Positions 48,760-52,512 of a stretch of 52,512 nucleotides of DNA are shown here, one piece after another. The position numbers and the translations under genes were made by a program. The notes under the pieces are model-generated. The model saw nothing but the letters and a program-made list of their open reading frames with translations. It made no database searches and was not told where the DNA came from. Where the stretch lies: assembly GCF_902464545.1 (NCBI RefSeq), contig NZ_CABQJR010000017.1:1-52512 (forward strand), given 5' to 3'. The DNA comes from an uncultured Senegalimassilia sp. Lineage in GTDB: Bacteria > Actinomycetota > Coriobacteriia > Coriobacteriales > Eggerthellaceae. Every line of letters begins with the position of its first letter. Within the stretch, counting starts at the first letter, position 1.

Positions 48760-50505
48760 CTACGCCTGGCCGGTTGCCGCCAGCATGCCGGCGCGACGGC
48801 CTTCGACCATGGTGCGGCCGCAGGCCAAGCCCGTGAACAGGTTCGGGTAGCTGGTGCTAAAGAAGCCGCCCGAGCAGTCGCCGGCCATGTACAGGCCGTC
48901 GATCTCGGAACCGTCGTCGCGGGTGGGATGCATGTTCGTGTTGATGCGCACGCCGTCGAGCGTTGCCAGGAACCATGCGCCCGTGCGGATGCCGTAGTAC
49001 GGCGGGGTCTTCAGCGGCATCAGACGGTAGGGCTCCTTGTTGTAGTCCTCATCCTTGCCGTTCTCCGCCATCTGGTTGTAGCGATTGAACGTCTCCACGA
49101 AGTTGTCCACCGGGAGGTTCAGCTTCTGCGCCAGCTCCTCGGGGGTGTCGGCCTTCTGCAGATAGCCCTTCTCAAGCAGCGGATCGAAGAACATCTTGGG
49201 CATCAGACTGATGGGCATGTTCGACGGGCTGCCGTTGTCGAACGGGTACAGGCGGCAGCAGCCGACCTCGTTCATCTGCTTGACCTGCTCGACATAGTCG
49301 CTGTCGAAGATGTCGCAGTAGGTGTGGCCAGGCTGCATGACGGTGGAGTGCAGCATGTAGTCATAGGGGCCGGACTCGTTGCAGAAGCGCTTGCCGTTGA
49401 GGTTCACCTTCATGAACGGCTGCTCGCCGAACCAGTACCACTCGCCGACGATGCCGTCGCCGGCCTTCTCGTCAGGCTTGACGGCCGCACGGTTGAACAT
49501 GCACGCGGCGCCGATGGGGTCCATCTGGCCGCCGACCCACATCGCGGCTTTGATGCCGTCGCCCGTGGGGTTGCCACCGGTGCCGTTGCGGGCGATGGAG
49601 ATGCGCATCTTCTGGTTCCAGGGCTGGCGCGCCTCCATCATCTCCAGGTTGTTGCCGTAGCCGCCCGTCGCCAGGATGACGCCCTTGGGGGCGTTGATGC
49701 GGATGTAGTGGCGGTCGTTCACGTCGCGGGCGATGATGCCGACCACGCGATCGTTCTCGTCCTGCTCCAGCTTGATGAGCTCGGTGGACCAGCGGAACTC
49801 GGCGCCCTTGTCCTCGGCGTATTCCTTGAGCGACACGCCGAAGTTGAAGTTCTTGTCCTCCTTGCCCTTGTCGGTCTTGTTCGGGCTATGGCCGGTCGCC
49901 CACGCCTTGTCGCGCGCGCCCTGGCCCTCCGTGCCCACGGAGCCCTCGAACTGCATGACCAGACGACCGTCGCGCTCGACGATCTCGGTGAGCCAGTCGA
50001 TCAAGGCGCCGGATTCGTTCGCCCACACCTTCACCAGGTCGTAGTCGATGAAGCCGTTGGCGTAGCGGACGATGTCCTCCATGGCCTCCATCTTGTCAAT
50101 CTTGAACTGCGGGTACTCGTCGAACGAGGCCAGCTGCAGCTTCGAGTCGATAGCGCCGATGTCCTCGCGCGGGCACAGGACGCTCGGGGTGCGGTCGATG
50201 CCGAGCACCTTCGCGCCGTTTTCTGCAGCGGAGATGACGGCGGGCAGGCCGGCGGTGCGGCAGCCCACGACCAGCACCTCGGTGTCGATGGTCTCGGTGA
50301 TGTCGCGTTCGGCGACCTCGGGGGCCTGGCCCAGCCAGCTGGGCGTGCCGGGCACCTGGCCGGCGCTCGTGTTTACCGGCTCCTCGCCGGCGGGAACGGT
50401 GTAGCCGTTGCCGCAGCCGGTCAGCGCACCCATGGCGGCGGCTCCGATGGCCGTGATGCCGGCGCCCTTGAGGAAGGTGCGACGGTCGAGTCCGTTATGC
50501 TGCAT
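48760..50505 (-). CDS. Tat-exported FAD-dependent reductase of the fumarate reductase/flavocytochrome c family
   Basis: The 581-residue protein starts with a twin-arginine signal (LDRRTFLKGAG) that ends in a lipobox (LTGC), then an FAD_binding_2 domain: VLVVGCRTAGLPAVISAAENGAKVLGID (a Cys-Arg-Thr variant of the usual GAGxAG), GVILATGGYG, GDGIKAAMWVGGQ, and a C-terminal GLYMAGDCSGGFFSTSYPNLFTG. It resembles the many Eggerthella reductases that use organic acceptors (fumarate, urocanate, cinnamates, digoxin). Electrons should come from the multihaem cytochrome whose gene overlaps its start by 11 bp. The substrate cannot be predicted here. Confidence 0.9.
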   Translation of the reverse strand: MQHNGLDRRTFLKGAGITAIGAAAMGALTGCGNGYTVPAGEEPVNTSAGQVPGTPSWLGQAPEVAERDITETIDTEVLVVGCRTAGLPAVISAAENGAKVLGIDRTPSVLCPREDIGAIDSKLQLASFDEYPQFKIDKMEAMEDIVRYANGFIDYDLVKVWANESGALIDWLTEIVERDGRLVMQFEGSVGTEGQGARDKAWATGHSPNKTDKGKEDKNFNFGVSLKEYAEDKGAEFRWSTELIKLEQDENDRVVGIIARDVNDRHYIRINAPKGVILATGGYGNNLEMMEARQPWNQKMRISIARNGTGGNPTGDGIKAAMWVGGQMDPIGAACMFNRAAVKPDEKAGDGIVGEWYWFGEQPFMKVNLNGKRFCNESGPYDYMLHSTVMQPGHTYCDIFDSDYVEQVKQMNEVGCCRLYPFDNGSPSNMPISLMPKMFFDPLLEKGYLQKADTPEELAQKLNLPVDNFVETFNRYNQMAENGKDEDYNKEPYRLMPLKTPPYYGIRTGAWFLATLDGVRINTNMHPTRDDGSEIDGLYMAGDCSGGFFSTSYPNLFTGLACGRTMVEGRRAGMLAATGQA

Positions 50506-51103
50506 TCGGGGCCTCCCATCCCTCGGGCATGTTCAAGTTGTGGCACTGGTTGCACATGAGCACGCTCTTCTCGTGAGCCTTGTGGCAGTCGCCGCACTCG
50601 AGCGCCAGGTCCTGGTGGCTGCTATGCGGGTTGAACTTCTCGTCGTTGCCCTCGAAGCCCCAGGTGCTGGCGACCACGTCGTCCATGTCGTGGCAGCCGC
50701 TCTTGGCGCAAAACTCCTCGCTGGCCATGTCGGCGCCATCGGCCAGCTTCGTGCCGTCGGCGGTCATGGGGTAGTCGTCGGCGGTCCACTTCATGACCTC
50801 GCCCACCTGCTCGGTGATCACGGGCTCATGACAGCTCAGGCAATTGTTGCCCGCCTCGGCGTGCGCGGTCACCAGCATGCCCTGGTCGCCGCTGTAGTAC
50901 GTGTCGACGTAGCTGTCCATGGGGCTGTGGCAGATGGCGTTGCAGAAACTGGGCGTCTCATGCCACACCCAGAAACCTGCGCCCGCCACCACGATCACGG
51001 CGGCCACGACGCCGCCGACGATCCAACCGCGCTTGGCCTTGCGCTTCGGGGAAGGCGTTTGCGCGTCCTCGCCGGGCTGGGAGAACTTCTCGTCTTCAGC
51101 CAT
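50495..51103 (-). CDS. Membrane-anchored multihaem cytochrome c
   Basis: The start at 51103 has AAGGAGAGG at 5 bp. The 202-residue protein has a cytoplasmic N-terminus, one membrane helix (about 26-47) and then haem motifs CNAICH (CxxxCH), CLSCH, CAKSGCH (CxxxxCH-like), CGDCH and CNQCH, with further histidines for axial ligation. This NapC/NrfH-like type of cytochrome takes electrons from menaquinol. Its 3' end overlaps the flavin reductase start, so both are one operon, the same order as cgr1-cgr2 of Eggerthella lenta. Confidence 0.9.
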   Translation of the reverse strand: MAEDEKFSQPGEDAQTPSPKRKAKRGWIVGGVVAAVIVVAGAGFWVWHETPSFCNAICHSPMDSYVDTYYSGDQGMLVTAHAEAGNNCLSCHEPVITEQVGEVMKWTADDYPMTADGTKLADGADMASEEFCAKSGCHDMDDVVASTWGFEGNDEKFNPHSSHQDLALECGDCHKAHEKSVLMCNQCHNLNMPEGWEAPNAA

Positions 51104-51316
51104 TCGTTCCTCTCCTTTTCCTTGGAACCTTCGACAAGCCCGGCGGGTGCGACGACGCTCGAGGAAGACGTCGGCGGCCGGATGGCGGCCGCATGCTGGC
51201 GAAAGCGACGCGTTGCGCCGTGCCCCACCCGCCGGACTTGCCGCGGGGCCCTCCACGGCCCCACCCAACGCGCACATCATGCGCCCGTACAAGCGCGCAC
51301 GCCTAGTACCCCCGTG

Positions 51317-51337
51317 GGGTAAACTTTGCGTTTACCC
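51317..51337 (-). promoter_or_regulatory. Candidate operator of the cytochrome/flavin reductase operon
   Basis: GGGTAAAC-TTTGC-GTTTACCC is a perfect 8-bp inverted repeat. If the -10 is TACTAG at 51303-51308, the repeat covers the -35 position. It may bind the neighbouring LuxR regulator. Confidence 0.5.
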
Positions 51338-51363
51338 AGGTGAGAGCGTGGTAGGGGAACGCG

Positions 51364-51400
51364 GAAAACCCCGCCGCGGGTATACCGCGACGGGGTTTTC
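51364..51400 (-). terminator. Terminator of hsp20
   Basis: GAAAACCCCG(C)CGCGG pairs with CCGCG(A)CGGGGTTTTC around GTATA; it works in both directions. Confidence 0.85.
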
Positions 51401-51472
51401 GTAAGGAGGTGAGAGTTGAGAAAAAGCTCGAGGGGCCAGGAAGAGCCGATTCGGAATCGCTGCCCAATCCGG

Positions 51473-51916
51473 CTAGTCGATGGAGATGGAACGCGAGGTT
51501 TCGGGCTCGGGCTTGGCGATCTTCTTCGGCACGTCGATCTGCAGGGTGCCGTTGTCGAACTTGGCCTTGATGTCGCCTTCCTCGATGTCATCGCCGACGT
51601 AGAAGGTACGGCTGCACTTGCCGCTGAAGCGCTCCTGGCGCACGTAGGTGCCCTTCTTGTCCTCGGTCTCCTGCTTGGTTTCGGCCGTGACGGTCAGATA
51701 GCCGTCCTTCAACTCGGCCTGCACGCCTTCCTTATCGAAGCCCGGCAGGTCGATGGTCAGCTCGAAACCGGTCTCGGTTTCGCGGATGTCGGTGCGCATC
51801 AGGTTCGGCGTGGTCTTCACGCTCGGCGCCGCCATGGTGCCGAAGAAGTTGTCGAACGGGTCGGTCATAAGATCGTTGAGGAAGCGATTAGAACGAGGTA
51901 CCAACATGGACATCAT
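51473..51916 (-). CDS. hsp20: Small heat-shock protein Hsp20
   Basis: The 147-residue protein begins MMSMLVPRSNRFLNDLMTDPFDNFFG and carries an alpha-crystallin domain (about 45-140) with DLPGFDKEGVQAELKDGYLTVTAE and GTLQIDVPKK, then a short tail. It is an ATP-independent holdase. The start at 51916 is chosen because GGAG lies 6 bp upstream; an ATG at 51922 is directly against it. Upstream in-frame codons belong to the leader. A CIRCE element overlaps its promoter, so HrcA should repress it. Confidence 0.93.
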   Translation of the reverse strand: MMSMLVPRSNRFLNDLMTDPFDNFFGTMAAPSVKTTPNLMRTDIRETETGFELTIDLPGFDKEGVQAELKDGYLTVTAETKQETEDKKGTYVRQERFSGKCSRTFYVGDDIEEGDIKAKFDNGTLQIDVPKKIAKPEPETSRSISID

Positions 51917-52127
51917 CGTCATCTCCGTTTCTTGGGGCGAAACGCGCTGCCCGGCGCCGGCCGATCCCCGGTCGAGCGCCTTGCCCGATACGCTTGCCCG
52001 GCAGGCGGTTGCGCCGCATCGCGCAACGACCACCGAGCTTGCGAACGGGCCGGCAAGTTGTTCCGCCGCCGTTTCGGTTGCTTTCGTTGCGGCCCCGTTC
52101 CGGGGGCCGTTCCTTTGAACAGTTATC

Positions 52128-52156
52128 GTTATAGACCCTGCGTTAGCACTCTGCAA
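52128..52156 (-). promoter_or_regulatory. Sigma-A promoter of hsp20
   Basis: Minus strand TTGCAG (52151-52156), 17-bp spacer, TATAAC (52128-52133). The -35 lies inside the CIRCE element. Confidence 0.75.
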
Positions 52157-52170
52157 GCGAGAGTGCTAAC
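52142..52170 (-). promoter_or_regulatory. CIRCE element (HrcA operator)
   Basis: TTAGCACTC-N9-GAGTGCTAA matches the CIRCE consensus exactly in both 9-bp arms. It overlaps the -35 of the hsp20 promoter, the classical position for HrcA repression. Confidence 0.97.
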
Positions 52171-52345
52171 GCGTTACCTTCACGTCATTTTCGCGTCACG
52201 ATGCGGGAACTTGAGGGATCGAAGGAGCCGCAAACCGCACGGCGGAGGCCGAGGGCGCGCAGCAGGCGAGGCCCGGAGCCGGCCAGCCACCCGCGATCAG
52301 CGCGGCAGATGACGGGACCGCGCGCCATCTTCATGCGGCGTTCAC

Positions 52346-52394
52346 GCTTCTTTAAGGCTTCTTTAAGGCTTCTTTAAGGCGACGCGCCTACTAT
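52346..52394 (+). promoter_or_regulatory. PhoB/OmpR-type promoter: three 11-bp direct repeats and -10 box
   Basis: GCTTCTTTAAG occurs three times head to tail (52346-52356, 52357-52367, 52368-52378), readable as TTCTTTA units with 4-bp spacers. A TACTAT -10 follows at 52389-52394, exactly 10 bp after the last repeat, and no -35 is present. This is the geometry of Pho boxes that replace the -35. It drives a gene to the right of the window. Confidence 0.65.
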
Positions 52395-52498
52395 ATGAAC
52401 CGTTCCTTATCCCTTCCCTTTACGGATCGCGCCCTCCCATCCGCGATCCAGCCAGGCGGATTCTCCCACTCCCGCCTGGCGCGCGGGGCGCGGGAGGG

Positions 52499-52512
52499 CC
52501 CCCCCCCCCCCC
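52499..52512. repeat. Poly-C run at window end
   Basis: At least fourteen C in a row, cut by the window edge. It may be a real homopolymer tract or a sequence-end artefact. Confidence 0.6.

Larger units (their letters stand above)
51104..51472. other. Control region between cytochrome operon and hsp20
   Basis: No gene in 369 bp. It contains the IR at 51317-51337, a possible TACTAG -10 for the cytochrome gene on the minus strand (51303-51308), and the hsp20 terminator at 51364-51400. A perfect ribosome-site-like TAAGGAGGTGA at 51401-51412 precedes only a frame antisense to hsp20. Confidence 0.5.
51917..52512. other. hsp20 leader and right-edge intergenic DNA
   Basis: No gene in the last 596 bp. 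It holds the roughly 205-nt hsp20 leader, the hsp20 promoter with CIRCE, 150 bp of unremarkable GC-rich DNA, a rightward promoter with 11-bp repeats, an inverted repeat GCCAGGCGG/CCGCCTGGC (52451-52480), and a poly-C run at the window end. Confidence 0.5.

Noticed and set aside
51416..52312. Plus-strand open frame with perfect TAAGGAGGTGA ribosome site
   Set aside because: It starts with TTG and runs antisense across hsp20; the hsp20 protein, its CIRCE promoter and terminator explain the sequence.

Overview
The window (about 62% GC by eye) looks like chromosome of an anaerobic gut actinobacterium of the class Coriobacteriia, most likely family Eggerthellaceae (Eggerthella/Gordonibacter/Adlercreutzia type). 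This is inferred from the gene mix: a Tat-exported molybdenum enzyme with DmsB/DmsC-like partners, two LuxR regulators that carry a multi-pass membrane domain, a Tat-exported flavin reductase paired with a multihaem cytochrome c, many FMN-binding proteins, a clostridial-type single-chain PurL and a type III glutamine synthetase. No rRNA, tRNA, CRISPR array or complete prophage was found.

Layout. 1-6370: a minus-strand three-gene operon for a molybdopterin oxidoreductase (acetylene hydratase/catechol dehydroxylase-like catalytic subunit, four-cluster ferredoxin, membrane anchor), divergent from a membrane-bound LuxR regulator. 6428-10507: housekeeping genes dtd, glnN, rpsI and rplM. 10508-13796: an almost gene-free stretch with base-skewed low-complexity DNA, one orphan nuclease-like gene, and two inverted copies of a roughly 180-bp dispersed repeat. 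13797-21200: amino acid and nucleotide metabolism (metA, HAD phosphatase, pyrE, hom, lysA) and a MoaE-like gene. 21357-24054: an accessory cluster with a Cna-B-type surface protein, a small winged-helix regulator and a serine recombinase. 24413-32566: purL, purC and a two-component system. 32720-34375: an exported protein of unknown function.

34689-44860 is the most striking region. One strong promoter with an adjacent 28-bp palindrome precedes seven same-strand genes: a 1315-residue wall-anchored protein joining an FMN-binding domain to Treponema Tp47-like domains, two more FMN-binding proteins, a NapH-like 4Fe-4S membrane protein, an ApbE flavin transferase, a NusG-II (EetA-like) protein, and a fusion of a Gx/EetB-like membrane protein with an EcfT subunit. 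Together they read as a flavin-based extracytosolic electron-transfer system.

44896-52512: a DUF454 protein, rubrerythrin behind a Fur-like box, a phosphodiesterase, a second membrane LuxR regulator, a cytochrome c/flavin reductase operon that resembles the Cgr1-Cgr2 arrangement, and an hsp20 gene under a perfect CIRCE operator. The right edge holds three 11-bp direct repeats ending 10 bp before a -10 box (a PhoB/OmpR-type promoter) and a terminal poly-C run. The genes share a theme: quinol-derived electrons are passed across the membrane to molybdenum or flavin reductases, with inducer-sensing membrane regulators placed beside them.
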